Shown piece by piece: positions 35,563-48,821 of a stretch of 64,000 bases of DNA. Source of the DNA: Flaccisagitta enflata (taxonomy: Eukaryota > Chaetognatha > Sagittoidea > Aphragmophora); assembly GCA_965153355.1 (NCBI GenBank), contig OZ231128.1:6386001-6450000 (forward strand), given 5' to 3'. How positions within the stretch are numbered: position 1 is the first letter of the stretch; every line of letters starts with the position of its first letter. Under the pieces are notes generated by a model, which searched no databases, was not told where the DNA came from, and saw only the letters and a program-made list of their open reading frames with translations. The translations under genes and the position numbers were made by a program.

Positions 35563-36217
35563 ACTGCGGATGACAGCGAGTCTAAATCCCATTCAACGAA
35601 AATCCATCCTTCAGATTCCAGAGAAGTGGAAGCGTGAAATTTAAGTGATGTGGAAGCGTCTAAATCAAGAGAAGCGCGAAAGTCTTGTTTAGTTTTCATT
35701 TTTCTTTTTTTTTTTCTTTTGTGGAATTTTTAGATTTGCCGATTTTTATGGCTCATGTCAAGATCATGAAATGGTACATTTTAGATCATTTCGCCCAAAA
35801 GTGGCATTAATTACTACGAATGATAGCCGTCTTACGAATCCAACGCGAGGCATGTACTAAATTGTTGATAACTCTATTGAAAAAATGTTAAAAAGAGATT
35901 TGAATGAGGATTAAAGTTGGTCTCTTGAGCAATTTTTGGAAAAGACAGAAGAGATGGAAACCCTCAGAAACATCTTTCTTCGAAATCCCCTCAGAAAACA
36001 GCACTGAGCTCCAAAATAACCACATTTCGACGCAGAAAATGGCAATGCTCCAAAATAACCACATTTTGACGCATGAGAAAAGAACTTAGTTTTTTGGTCA
36101 TAAATATTCAACTCAATATCAAATACCATATTCCATGGCCATATAATTACTGCCCCTGCACTAAAAAGGGGGAAATCTTGATGTTTCATTATGAAAAATT
36201 TATCCCTCCTATTTTTA
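35563..36217. other. AT-rich stretch, no gene recognised
   Basis: It contains a two-copy repeat of CCAAAATAACCACATTT (about 36010 and 36050). Confidence 0.4.
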
Positions 36218-36614
36218 TTTTTAGCTGCATGCACGCGACTTTACATCTTAGTCTGTCGGTCAGTCGGTCCGTCGGTCAGTCCCGTAACATATTTAAATTT
36301 TCAACATTTTTCGTCATTTTTCAACATTTCTTAGCATTTTTAAACATTTTTAAACATTTTTTAATAATTCTAACATTTTCTAACATTCTTTTGACATTTT
36401 TTAAATATTCCTTATACAATTTTTAAACATTTTTTTTACATTTTTTAACATTTTCTGACATTTTTTGCATTTTATTATTCTTAAACATTTTTTAACATTT
36501 TATAACATTTTTTAACATTTTATAACATTTTTTAACATTTTCTAAAATCTTTAAACATTTTTTAACATCTTTTAACATTTTTAACATCTTTGCCGTTGCC
36601 CTCTTGGGCTTGTT
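36218..36614 (-). mobile_element. Family A element with TTTTTAACAT core array
   Basis: It begins TTTTTAGCTGCATGCACGCG, then GTCGGTCAGTCGGTCCGTCG, then about 300 bp of T-rich ACATTTTTTA units, and ends GGGCTTGTT. Confidence 0.7.
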
Positions 36615-37664
36615 GAAATGAGAATGTTGTTTCTGCATGACACTGGGTAATCTGAGGAGAGATCAAACCCTGGAATTGGCATTGTAAATCTTTATGTCCG
36701 TTTTGTTTCTTGCCTGATTTTTCGCACCAAAGTAAATTGCAATCATAGAAATTAAAGTAAAAGTATTGCTTCCTCCATCGCCAATCCTAATGGAAAAGGA
36801 AGTCTGGGCTATTTGTCATCAGGTAGTGTGATTAAAAATTTGGTTCATTTGCTTATTTTGTTTTTTGGATAATAAAAAAAAAAAATTCAAAAACAAAAAA
36901 ACTGATGAAAATAATGGGTAATGCCTAATTCATCAGCTCTTGGAGTGGATTCAATTTTTGCTGCTGGCTCGGGGTTCAATCCCAAGCAACCCCAAGACAA
37001 CCCCAAGTCAACCCGGCCCTGAGTCAACCCCAAACGTTAAAATTGGACTTGGGTTTGCTTTTGGTTGAACCTTGAGCAACCCCGGGGGTTTAATCTTATG
37101 TTTTAGTGCATCAATACAAATCAACAGTCTCAACTCTTTTAGAACATTTAAAAACCAGATAATGTATCTCATAATACTGATACACTTACTGCAAGACAAT
37201 ATTTCTCAATCAAATTATTGCAAATCAAGAAAAAACTACACTCATCTCAAACAAGAAAACAAACATGTGCGATCAGATCGAAAAATGTTCAGACCGACGT
37301 GGAGTCGTGGACCGTTTAACTTTAAAAACCCAAAGTATCGATAAATCGGTCATAACGGTCCTGGCCAGGCGGTCGGCCTAATTGACCGTTACTGCGAATT
37401 CAGGGACACTTGATTTTCCAAGTTTTAAGTGTTTTCTAAGCCCCGTCTCCTTTGCTCTCATTCTGCTTCTCTGCGCCCGTCTTTGTCTCTGTCTCAGTAG
37501 CTATCTCGGTATCTATCTCTGCCTATATTTGTCATACTGTAATACGGTCTCTTTTTCTCTCTCTATCTTACATTTTTTTTGTCTGTCTTTCGGCCTGTCT
37601 GTCTGAATCTGTCCGTGTCTGTATCTCTCTGTCATTCTAACTGTTTGTCTGTGTTGTTCTCTGA

Positions 37665-37727
<63 letters not shown>

Positions 37728-38174
37728 CCAAATTTGAATTCCAAAAGTCTTTACACCCACTCGAAATGAAATTGACAAAGATGATCAAAGAATGATATCT
37801 GATGCTAGACTGATGAACGATGTCCTCTGAAAATCGAATCGAAACCTGTCTCTCAGTCTGCCTCTTCAGAATTCACAGAAGTGGTTCAGAAAACGAGTGA
37901 CCTCAAATCATTAAAGAATCAATTGAAAAGTGTACATTAGAGTGGGCTTAATTTGGGCATTTGAATGAAACATTATTTCCAAGCACTTTTCATGTTCCAT
38001 TTGCATATCAAGAGCCTAATCTCACTGGAAAACTGATTTGGATAGTATCCCGCGTAAACGTGTAACAAGGCCCAACTCGGTATTTTTCCAGCACTAGAAG
38101 GTGTATAGAAGATATTTGCAAAGTTTTAACTCATTTTGAGGAAATTTAGCAAATGAACTTTTAATTATAAAAAT
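36615..38174. other. Non-coding stretch
   Basis: It includes AACCCCAAG-type repeats at 36975-37080, with a tRNA T-arm-like GGGGTTCAATCCC at 36970, and CT-rich microsatellites at 37555-37725. No exon was recognised. Confidence 0.4.
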
Positions 38175-38312
38175 TTAACTTTTTGCCATTTCGACGTCGT
38201 TACGAGTGGTCGATTTCAAGCCAAAGTCGATAAATCGAACCTCAACGAGAGCAGGCACACGCCAATTTGGCGTTTTATTTTCTCGCAGCGTAAACTTGTG
38301 ATTCAACGATGG

Positions 38313-38355
<43 letters not shown>

Positions 38356-38376
38356 CCTTGTTTATAAATAGATGCG
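38175..38376 (-). CDS. Candidate polyglutamine exon
   Basis: The acceptor CCATTTCAG ends at 38377. Entering in phase 2, the frame reads ASIYKQGQQ, then a run of about 13 Gln encoded by (CAA)n, then PSLNHKFTLRENKTPNWRVP and on to DVEMAKS before a TAA. It is on the catenin strand, 4 kb upstream of exon N, and could be a 5' exon with an internal donor or a terminal exon of another transcript. No domain is recognised and the (CAA)n tract alone can open a frame, so support is modest. Confidence 0.35.
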
Positions 38377-38458
38377 CTGAAATGGAAAATGGAATGTAAC
38401 ATATACACGCAGCTCTCCTGTTGAGGCAGCCCACTATTAAAAGTTTAAAACATAAAAG

Positions 38459-38535
38459 ATTTTTAGTCGCTTGCATGCGGCTCTATAACCCGCTTTGACA
38501 TTTGGTCATCCTTCAGTCTGTTGATGGGTTGCCAT
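38459..38535 (-). mobile_element. Family A end fragment
   Basis: TTTTTAGTCGCTTGCATGCG, then CTATAACCCGCTTTGAC. The rest of the element is not recognisable. Confidence 0.5.
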
Positions 38536-38690
38536 TTGATCTTATGGCTTTTATTCACTCAGTAGAAAGTTTCTTTCCAGCTACCTAATTGGCGAATCTC
38601 AAAATGAAACGGTTTTTCAACTAGCAGTCATTAGTAAATTGGAAAATGTTGAGGACTAATATTAATAAGTCATGAATCTCCCTTCTATCC

Positions 38691-39240
38691 TTTTTGGGCA
38701 GCGGCCCCAAAGGGCCGATATCTCTAGGAGACAGGGGCAAAAATTATATACGTCCTTCCGTCCTTCCTTCCGTCCATCTGTCCGTCCCTACGTCCCCCCC
38801 TGAAGCTTCTCATTGAATAAAATGGAGAATTGACAAAGTGCAAACTTCCCATTCAACAACATGGAAAATCTACAAAAAAATAAGAAAAAGTCAATTTTCT
38901 ATTGAATAACGTAGAAAATTGACAAAAAAAAATGTGAATTTCTAATTGTATAACATTGCAAACTGACAAGTAAATGATAAAATTGTGAGTTTCCTATTGA
39001 ATTACATAGAAAATTGACAAGATATCAAGTAAATGCTTAACTCCCACTGAATATCATAGAAGTTTGCTCAAAAGGACCCAAAATTGCACTTGCAGGATGG
39101 AAAGACGTACAAAATTTTTGCCCTGTGTCATATAGAACATTGGCCTTTTAGACCCACTGCCCTGCTTTCACTCCATTTCAGCTAATTACTCTAAGCAGGG
39201 CATCGGATACCGCTGACCATGTGCGATCCTTGGATGACAA
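38691..39240. mobile_element. Family B element with a different core repeat
   Basis: The conserved ends TTTTTGGGCAGCGGCCCCAA and ACCGCTGACCATGTGCGAT enclose a TCCG/TCCT tract (38748-38795) and five or six units of about 55 bp containing GAATAACATAGAAAATTGAC, instead of the 21-bp core of the arm copies. Confidence 0.75.
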
Positions 39241-39245
39241 GTTTT

Positions 39246-39493
39246 TTTTTTTGTCGCGTGCTACGCGACTCTAAAAGCCACTTTTTGGTCCATTGGTCCA
39301 TATGTCTGTATATCCCTCCGTCCATCTCAAAGTCGTTAAAAAGGCGTTCAAATGGTACAAAGCATTCTAAAGGATTAAGGGCATTTAAAATGTTATTTCA
39401 AGTAACTTTTTAAAAAAAGGGTCTGTTGGTCTGTCTGCCTGACTCTTTTTTAAAGTGCTGATGCACGCGACTTAGATCTAATGACCATGTTTT
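39246..39493 (-). mobile_element. Family A element
   Basis: It begins TTTTTGTCGCGTGCTACGCG and ends CTTAGATCTAATGACCATGT. It is the same subfamily as 5097-5340 and directly abuts the family B copy. Confidence 0.7.
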
Positions 39494-40034
39494 TCTTTAC
39501 GTAGTTAGTTATTATTTGGTATGTTGCTGTGTGGTTCTGTCATATTTTTGGACGAATATAACATGATTCATAGTCAGTTAGACAACCACCATTTGATTTT
39601 TTGGCTTTTACGGGCAATTTTTACATTACTGGTTGCTTGGGTCAGCCTTTTTACACTGTCCTCAAAAAGCTTTAAACCTACACAAGTTCCAAGCGTAGAC
39701 TCATGAATAGCTGTAAGTCTCTGATTCTACGATTTATCTAGTAGCCTTAACAGCCTTTTTCTTCTTTTTTATTTTGATTATCGTTAAGTAACAGGGAAAC
39801 CACTAAAATAAGCGAAGTTTAGTTTAATTAAGATTCTCGGCAAATAAGGATTGTACTTTTCTAACTTTTCTAACATGGAAGATTGTCTTACTAGTTCTGC
39901 ATTTTGCTCATCAGAGACGTTTCCAGTCGTTTGAATAGTAAAATTAATGTGGAAGTAAAAAAAACTGACTAGTACACGAGAATGTTCGATGGATTATGTG
40001 AAAACTGCTAATTTGAAATGCATGAATTTTATTA
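39494..40034. other. AT-rich stretch, no gene recognised
   Basis: No repeats or splice-bounded frames were seen. Confidence 0.4.
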
Positions 40035-40431
40035 CAGAGGAAGGCGAAATATAAAATGTGAACCCCCTAAAACTGTAGCACCCCCCCCCTTACAGATCAA
40101 ATCACACCAATAAATAGTTTGTACTGGGTTTTAAATCATAGCTTAGGACTATACAAGTGGCGCCACCAGGGCAATTTTGAAATTTCCACTCAAGTTCAAA
40201 ATTATAATATAAAAACCTTAATTTTATAATTATTTAAAAAAAGCTTATTTTAACAGGTTTATTAGTTATATTTTGAATTAGCGGTCAAAATTTAAAAAAC
40301 GCTCTGGTGGCGCCACTTTTATCAATATAAACATTCATTCTTTATTTCAAAAGTCTTTGTGATAAAATTAACTGTAGGTGGGGGTGCTACAGTTTTTAGG
40401 GGGTTCACACCTTGTATTAAGCACTTCTCTG
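40035..40431. mobile_element. 397-bp TA-flanked MITE with long inverted repeats
   Basis: Ends CAGAGGAAG and inverted CAGAGAAG are flanked by TA (40033-40034 and 40432-40433). Inward, TGTGAACCCCCTAAAA and CTGTAGCACCCCC are repeated in inverse, and AAGTGGCGCCACCAG has its partner near 40305. Confidence 0.8.
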
Positions 40432-40737
40432 TAGATTACGAAAGAGGGAAACCGCCGGCAAAAAAATGTTATTTTCTGAAAATTGAAGAGACAAAATTCC
40501 ACTGAAAATGATGCTGCAAATAAAATGATAAAACACACAAAAAAAAGAAATGTTCCTTTTGTCTCATGCACTCGAGTTTCAAGACATTATGATGGAATTT
40601 GGACATTCACTGGGTTATATGTGGCAAAGATAGTGTGAGCGTATCTGTTAGATGCGTGCGTGATTTTGTCACTACAAGTCTTCACGTAAGAATGAATATT
40701 CTATTGATGCTCCATCATCGTGCGTGTGCATCAGATC

Positions 40738-40855
<118 letters not shown>

Positions 40856-40965
40856 GACTAGTACTAAGAAATGAACAAACATCTGAAGCACAGACCCAGT
40901 TGTTTCACAGTTCCATTTTCATGCCGCACACATGTATATCTTTGTAAATGGGCCAATTAGCTCGT

Positions 40966-41031
40966 AGATATAATACAATACATACAATAGATACGATAGA
41001 TACAATAGATACGATAGATACAATAGAATAA
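40966..41031. repeat. GATACAATA short tandem repeat
   Basis: Alternating GATACAATA and GATACGATA units. Confidence 0.8.
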
Positions 41032-42653
41032 GTCTCATGACTCTCATTTGATTGGGTAGTGGAAGTGAGGCCTAAGAAACTTTGGTTATGAAAAATTCTC
41101 CCAAGTTGATTTTTTTCCCTCTGTAAATTCCTGGGGGGGAGGGGAGATCCGTATTTCTCTTATACAATTAGGTTTTCATTGCAACATTGCCCTTATTCTA
41201 ATTAAGGCGATTTTTTTTTCAAAAAAGACTTGGTATGAATGTTATTTTATCAAATCATTGCATGCATTCATTCCAATGCATTTTCAAAGTCTTTCCGTAT
41301 CGCATTAGATATTTCATTTTTCGCTTCTTATTTTCGTTTCTTCTTTTCACATTTAATGCCAACTTCAAAATTCTTATTCAGATCGTTATCTGGAACTTGC
41401 TAACAAATGCCACATAATGTTAATTCTTCTGAAATGAGTCGTTAAATCTGACAATATTTGCATCAAACCACTTCCAATATTTGTCACTGTGTTTCAATGA
41501 TTTTGTATTGTCGGTTATGTCCGAGCTAAATGCGTCACTGTCTTTAGGTTTTCTCTATTTTGGATGTATCTGAGGTTGCTTTTCTGCTTTCTCTGCTATT
41601 GAATCTGTTTTTCCTCATTCTTTTACTTGCGCTTATGACTGTTTCATTGATGACGTAATGGAGACCCTTGAGAAATGTTTTTTATCCTCTCTATTTTCTT
41701 AACTCGTTTGAGAAAAATGTATTCCCTTTTCCCTCAGTCAGGAATAGTTAAGTTTTTTTTTTTGTTTTTTTTGTTTGTTTTTTTTTTGGCTCTTTTTACA
41801 ACATTTTTTACGATTTTCTTTCTTATTTTTTGTTTGGTGTTGTTCCTTTTTCTTTTTTTTTTTTTTTTTTGGCTTGTCAGGCGGTTTTCTGTTTGTTGGT
41901 AAGTTCACAATTTGTTGGGGTTGTGAAGTTGATTGACCGTTTTCAAGCGTTGGTCATTATTCATTTTGATGGAAAAAGTGTATCATCAACATTCAAAACA
42001 ATTTTCATACCTTGATTTTTGGACATGTTATGGTTTAACACTTTCGTGGATTGAGATGATTTAACTGATCAACCGACAGTTGATTTGACTTCATCCTAAG
42101 ATCATAAGAAAGATCACAGGGGGTCCCATATCAATCACTTCATAAAATGTAAATTGGAGGTTGTCTTCCAAGTTGTCATATTTTATGTAGTCTTTACTGC
42201 TCAAAGTCCTTCGTTTGAGACTGTTACGACGATGTTTTGTATGACAAGTATGTTGTGTTTGTTGTAAATGTTATATGTGACTAGTAAGTTTTAGAAGTTT
42301 GAGACTGTTTTGACTCTATTTTGATATTAATGACAATATGCGGAGGAGATGAGATGGACACGGATCGATGAGGATCGACGAGGATCGACGGGGATCGACG
42401 GGGATCGACGGGGATCGACGGGGAAGAAGATGAGATCGACAGCAAATTTGTCGTATTTGTCTCCTCTGTCTCCTCATCTGGCCTTGTTTGGGGTCCAAAC
42501 TTATAGGTCACTCTTCTCAGACTCAGACCTTCATTCATCCATTCATAGCTTGAGACTATTGGGCTCTTACGTTTGAGCTCCACCACAATCAGCGCCCCAG
42601 GAGGAATAACGCTGCATCCACAGCTTACCCAACGACAAACACATAGATTGGCA

Positions 42654-42775
42654 TTTTTAGATGCGTCATGGCATCTCTATAAGAGGGCAAGTCCGTCCGT
42701 GTGTCCGGCCGTCCGTATGTTTTATGTTCGTCTTTCAGTTATACCTGTTCGGAAATCATGCAGATTTAGCCAGAT
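42654..42775 (-). mobile_element. Family A element (counterpart of 28463-28600)
   Basis: TTTTTAGATGCGTCATGGCA, then GTCCGTCCGTGTGTCCGGCC. The 5' part of the element is deleted relative to the left copy. Confidence 0.65.
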
Positions 42776-43123
42776 ATTAACATATATATAAACAAACACA
42801 AAGGTTGAGTTAAAATTCAAATCTTAATGAATATTCTTCTTCGTGTTATGACTTATGTATTACAGTACATCCTCAATAACTATTCCAACTGACGGACAAA
42901 CCGATGAAGTCACTCTTTGATATAGAAACGTGGATCAAACTTTAAAAAAAAAAAAAAAAGACTCCCCACTATCTTTTTTTTTCTTCTCTGCTTTACCAAT
43001 TCAGTTATTCTGTAATAACTTTACCGGTCTCAGGATCTAAAAACAAAAACCTGATCCTGACTCATTTCCTGGACAATGAAATCTGATCTGCATAAAACAA
43101 AAATATGATACTCCTAAATGAAA

Positions 43124-43373
43124 TTTTTTAAGTGCATCGTCGCACATCTATAAGAGGTCATGTCCGTCGGTCGGTTGGTCGGTTGGTTGGTCGGTAACGC
43201 AATCGTTTGAAATGCGCAAAACGGCTGATTCTGACGTATTTCTTCATTCCTACCACCTTTCATGTCTTACCACATTCATTTTCATTCATTTGTTCATTCA
43301 TTCATCAAAAACGTTCATTCACAAATTCTTAATCAAGCGAGGCGCACTTATTGGCCTTAACTTGGCCTTGTTT
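43124..43373 (-). mobile_element. Family A element, uninterrupted (counterpart of 27425-28099)
   Basis: TTTTTTAAGTGCATCGTCGCAC, then GTCGGTCGGTTGGTCGG, a CATT-rich core, and GGCCTTAACTTGGCCTTGTT. Confidence 0.85.
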
Positions 43374-43657
43374 CATATTTTCTCCGTGAAAGAAAAGGAC
43401 ATCAAAACAAAACGGGGCTACGTTGATTTGCTCATCTTAAAAAGCATCTTTTAATGGTTGTCTGACCCAGATTTACATTTTTCGACGTCCATATGCACCT
43501 CGTTTTCAAGATCTTGTCCGTCAGTCCGTCGGCCACAGGGATAACTGAAAAATTTCCTAATCTAAACCGTAACTGTGTTACTCGATACAAAATGTCCATT
43601 CTGGAATCCTTTTGTTGACTCCGACTTATAGTTTTTGTCATAGAGAGAGGTACATGT

Positions 43658-43985
<328 letters not shown>

Positions 43986-44249
43986 TAAACAAACAAACAA
44001 ACAAACAAACAATGAAACAATGAAAGAAAGAAAGATAGATAGAATAACGGGAAATTAATGAAAAAAGTTAGAGAAAAAGCCGCAAAATTCATAACAGACA
44101 GAGAAATAAAGACAGAAAGAAGAAAAGAAAGAAAGGAAAAAGAAATAAACAATCAAACAAACAAACAAACAATGAAAGAAAGAAATAGAGAAAGAAAGAT
44201 AGAATAAAGGGGAATTAATGAAGAAAGTCAGAGAAAAGGCAACAAAAGT

Positions 44250-44255
44250 CATAAC

Positions 44256-44312
<57 letters not shown>

Positions 44313-44325
44313 CAGACAGAGAAAC
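44250..44325. repeat. GACA microsatellite
   Basis: About 16 CAGA units. The counterpart is 24845-24915. Confidence 0.95.
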
Positions 44326-44456
44326 TATCATGCTTGCCTGTTTTTTGGTTTCCCTCCCGAATCCTAGAAATCTTAGTAATACCTTCCTGACCTTTTTTTT
44401 CGAGAAAGATTTTTTGGATCTTTTCCGGCATAATTGCCAATTCTTCTTGTTAAAGA

Positions 44457-45351
44457 ACAAGGCCAAGAGATGTCCAATAGATGCGTCCTCTTTAGACGTA
44501 AGATATAATCATACAAATTATCAAGATATATAGATGTTAAGATATAATAATATGAAAATATAAAGATTCAGAGATAAACAGAAAAATATAAACTGATTCA
44601 TCTCTCCCCCCCACGCCTCCCCACCCCTCCCCCCACGCCTCCCCACCCCTCCACCCCACCCCACGCCTCCCCACCTCCCCACGCCTCCCACCCACCACCT
44701 CCCCTCCCCACCTCCCCCGCCTCCCTCTCTCCCCTCCTCCCCCCACGCCTCATCCTCACGAAGAGACATGAAGGGACTTGGAAGACATGGAGAGATATGG
44801 AGAGACATGAGGAAACATGAGGAGACATTTAGAGACATGAAGAGACATGAAGAGACATAAGAGACATAAGAGACACAAGAGACATAAGAGACTTAAGAGA
44901 TATAAGAGATAAGAGACATAAGAGATATGATATATAAGAGACATAAGAGACATAAAAGACATATGAGACATATAGGATACATAAGAGACATAAGAGACAT
45001 ATAGGAGACATATAGGAGACAAAATAGACATAGAGACATAAGACACATAAGATACATAAGAGACATAAGAGAAATAGGAGACAAAAGAGACCTAAGATAC
45101 ATAAGAGAAATAAGAGATATAAGAGACATATAGGAGACATAAGAGACATATAGGAGACAAAAGAGACAAAAGAGATGAAAGAGATGAAAGAGACAAAAGA
45201 AATATAAGAGACAAGAAGATACATGAAGAGAAATGAAGAGAAAACCTTGAAAATCGCGTTTTGAAATTTTCCTATTTCATACAGACAGACATTCAGACAG
45301 ACCTACCAAGGGACATACCCTCTTATAGAGATGCGAGGACGCATCTAAAAA
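44457..45351 (+). mobile_element. Large family A element, right arm only, with clean empty site
   Basis: It begins ACAAGGCCAAGAGATGTCC and ends with hairpin AGATGCG-AGGA-CGCATCT and AAAAA. Its core is a C-rich array (CCTCCCCACGCC units, 44605-44760) and then an ATAAGAGACAT array (44765-45240). The left arm has the same flanks joined at an A/T run (24701-24712). Confidence 0.9.
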
Positions 45352-46216
45352 TCTTTCATCTAAGCCACGTTTAGATTGCTGTTACATCCAAAAATCACTT
45401 TTCATTTAATCATCACAACATGAATGATATTGAAAACAAGTCCAAAAGGTTCTTGTGAAGCGCCCGCGCATCAGTTACTGTTTGCAGAGTCATCCAAAAA
45501 AAGCCCTTATTGAATTAAACAATAAACATGCTTTGCCCAATAAGCTCGACAAATCTAACATCCCTATTTATGTCGACCATCAGCATAAATGCATAACTTT
45601 GTGTTTAGTTCGCGACGGTATGCCTATCATGATGAGTGGATTGAAACTTAAAAAAAGGAAAAAAATAAAATGAAATGACATAAAATTGAAAAAGAATTTA
45701 AAAAAACAAACTAACTCCTCTTTTTTTCTGCTTAATTTGCATGTCATGTTTTATGCTGCTGAGATTCTGTTATTTTATTTGACGATTCAATTCGGTAACA
45801 TTAAGAATTTGTCTCTTGTGTGTCTTTTCCATCGTTTCACTTTCTCTATCTCTCTCTATCGACGCCATTTTGTCGGATTATAGGTCATTAGCATCCGAAA
45901 CAATTGTTAATTTTGTTTTTAAAATCCACCACTTCTACAGTATCAGTAGTATCAGTACAAGAGAAACACGCCCAGATAGAGTAAAACTATTAATCACTGG
46001 ACGGACAAACCGCCAAAGGGGAATAAGTTCATAGTTTATTATTATATTATATCATATTGCATTAAATTATGACAGGTGCAACAAAGATTGAAAAATATGA
46101 AAAATATAGTTCAAAGATTACTTGTCTTTATTATATTGAATTTAAAGTTTTATATTATTTTTCATGCGTCTTATATTTTAAAGTTATACAATTTTGCATT
46201 ATCATTTAGATTGAAA

Positions 46217-46428
46217 ACAAGGCCAGATACACGGCTACCGAAGTCGCGTGCGGGTGGGTAGGGGCCATATTTGAGGTCACCAGAACATTTGGGCAGGAGC
46301 AGTGAGGTCAAAGAAATAAAATCATAAAAAAAGTAAAGTGTGACCAACCAACCTACCAACCGACCGACCGACCGACCGACCGACTGACGGACAAAGCGGG
46401 TTGTAGAGTCGCGTGCACGCGGCTAAAA
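46217..46428 (+). mobile_element. Family A element (counterpart of 23510-23742)
   Basis: ACAAGGCCAGATACACGGC at the start, GACCGACCGACCGACCGAC in the middle and CGCGGCTAAAAG at the end. Confidence 0.9.
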
Positions 46429-46590
46429 GGAACATTACAACCACTTTTCAAAAAACCAAACGGTTGAGCCCAAATGGCATGGTTGACCCTGTTTCACTCA
46501 TTCTCCGTCTGTCTGTGTTTCTGTGTTTCTGTCTGTCTGTCTGTCTGTCTATCTGTCTATTTATTTGTCTGTTTGTTTGTCCGTCCCTTC

Positions 46591-46594
<4 letters not shown>

Positions 46595-46683
<89 letters not shown>
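46595..46683. repeat. CT microsatellite
   Basis: Counterpart of the far longer tract at 22962-23350. Confidence 0.95.
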
Positions 46684-46687
<4 letters not shown>

Positions 46688-47215
46688 CCCCAACTAAAAC
46701 TGAGAGATTCTCCAGATGCATCTATGACAGGCGGATTTTGTGAGCTTTTTAACGTTGGTTTCGGTTTTTACCCGCGTTTTTAGGTTTTAGTTTTTAGGTA
46801 TTTCTCATTACGATTCGGAGTTCTTCGGGCAGCTGCGTCAAAAAAATTACCCTTTTACCATCGTAAGCTCATCTCTTACCTCGTTTTGTCTGTCTGTCTG
46901 TCGGTCTGACGGTCTGTCTGTCTGTCGGTCTGACTGTTTCTCTGTCTGCCTGTCTGTCTGTCTGTCTGTGTTTTGGTCAGATTCTGGCAGTCACTCACCG
47001 TCTCCCTGAATCTCTGACTCTGTCCGTCTTTTAGTCCCTCTCAGTTTATCTATCTGTCTTTCACGTCAGTCTGCCTGTCTGCCAGTCTGTCTCTCTGTCT
47101 GTCTGTTTCTCACCCTGTTTCCTTGATTGAAGCTATGTCTTAAATAAAATGTACAAGCTTCATTCCCCCACAAGAAAAAGATGAACAACCGATTTATCTT
47201 CAAGTGACAAAAATA

Positions 47216-47460
<245 letters not shown>

Positions 47461-47784
47461 AGACAGAGAGAAAGAAACAAACTGAAATAAAGGCAAAAAT
47501 GACCAGATCATGTCCAACACTAAAAAGTGTGAAAGAGGAATGTGTGTCACACTACAAGTAATCCGTGCGTGTCTGACTCTCGAATCAAGCTCATCACTTC
47601 CCGTAAAATGTTTTTTTTTCAAATATCTCTTGTCAGATTTTACATCGATGCATCGAGTATCGGACGTACAGTTGAACCCGCAATAACGAATGTTAAGGGA
47701 CCAATTTATTTTATCTATCATCTAGGTAGATTTCTGTTGTTGCAATTATAGAAATCTTATTAAAACAACATGAAAAAAAATAAA

Positions 47785-47934
47785 AGTTTTTGTCATGGAC
47801 ATGCAACTCTACACCTTGCTGTGTCGGTCTGTATGTCGGTAGATAACAAATATTTTTTTGAATTGCAAGCGATTTTTGCATTACAGCCTCTATCCAACCA
47901 TCTGCAACAGTCTTGCCGTGTATCCGGCCTTGTT
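47785..47934 (-). mobile_element. Family A element (counterpart of 21778-21924)
   Basis: Degenerate ends; GCCGTGTATCCGGCCTTGTT at the 5' end of the element. Confidence 0.7.
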
Positions 47935-48562
47935 ATTTATTAAAGGCGGATTTCCATTACTTTCGGATCCGTTATGGCGGGGATGTAACTGTACAAGAGT
48001 TGGTATTTTGAGAATCCGTAAATGCATTCTCCATCTTTGTACATCCAGAATTTATCCTTCTTTGGTAAAATATTCGACCGATAAAAATCTGTGACCAAAT
48101 ATTTTCGAACTTCGCTGTCCTCAGTCCCTCGATTGAAATCGTCTTTTGTCAGCCTTCAGACTTTCACGCGATCCAAATCTTTATTCTTTTGTCATCTTTT
48201 AAAAAACTGAAGAGGAAAAATAATAACAAGCTCCTCATCAATTTTCGTCTGATAGATAATTGAGACAGTCAGTAAACATTTACAAAAGATCAAGCTTCAA
48301 AACAAACGATTGCCGTCCAAAAAAAGTCCATCTTTGGATAAAAGGATATCTCCTTTGTGTTTGCGCAGTACGGCTAGAAATAAATAAGAAAAATGAGCCA
48401 AAACGCAAGCTCCAACCTTACTTTGACAAGCTTTACATTCTCACAAACATGGAATTATTGTTTCAAATTTGGTTTGGCCACTAATTAACATATAATGCTA
48501 AAGCAAAAGTTTTCCTCACCACCACTTAAAAAAATATCTGGAAATCTAATACAGAAGTAAGG

Positions 48563-48821
48563 GTACAATTGTACGACCATCTGTGATCTTTTGTTTTCAA
48601 GACTTTTTAAGCGTTTTTTTAAATTAGGGTAGGGGTGGGTTTAGGGTTAGGGTTAGGGTTGGGGATAGTTTTAGGGTTAGGGTTAGGGACAGGGTTAGCT
48701 TTAGGGCTAAGGGTTGGCTGGGTTTAATGTATTACGGCCCAAAGCTATTCGAATTAAATTCGCTCTGGCGGAGGATTCGGAAATAAAAACAAAATCGTGC
48801 AGCGAATCATTTATTTTGTCC
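48563..48821. mobile_element. 259-bp insertion carrying TTAGGG repeats (right arm only)
   Basis: GAAGTAAGG flanks both sides (48554-48562 and 48822-48830) and occurs once at the left-arm empty site (21143-21151, reverse). The insert begins with the palindrome GTACAATTGTAC and contains about nine TTAGGG and near-TTAGGG units at 48625-48712. Confidence 0.8.

Noticed and set aside
36960-36990. tRNA T-arm-like GGGGTTCAATCCC
   Set aside because: The upstream A-box match is poor and no cloverleaf forms; it lies in an AACCCCAAG repeat.
44530-44840. Gly-rich protein on the minus strand
   Set aside because: It is the translation of the C-rich core array of the family A insertion and is absent from the left arm.
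48625-48712. Chromosome end (telomere)
   Set aside because: Only about nine degenerate units within an insertion bounded by a target duplication, with unique sequence on both sides.
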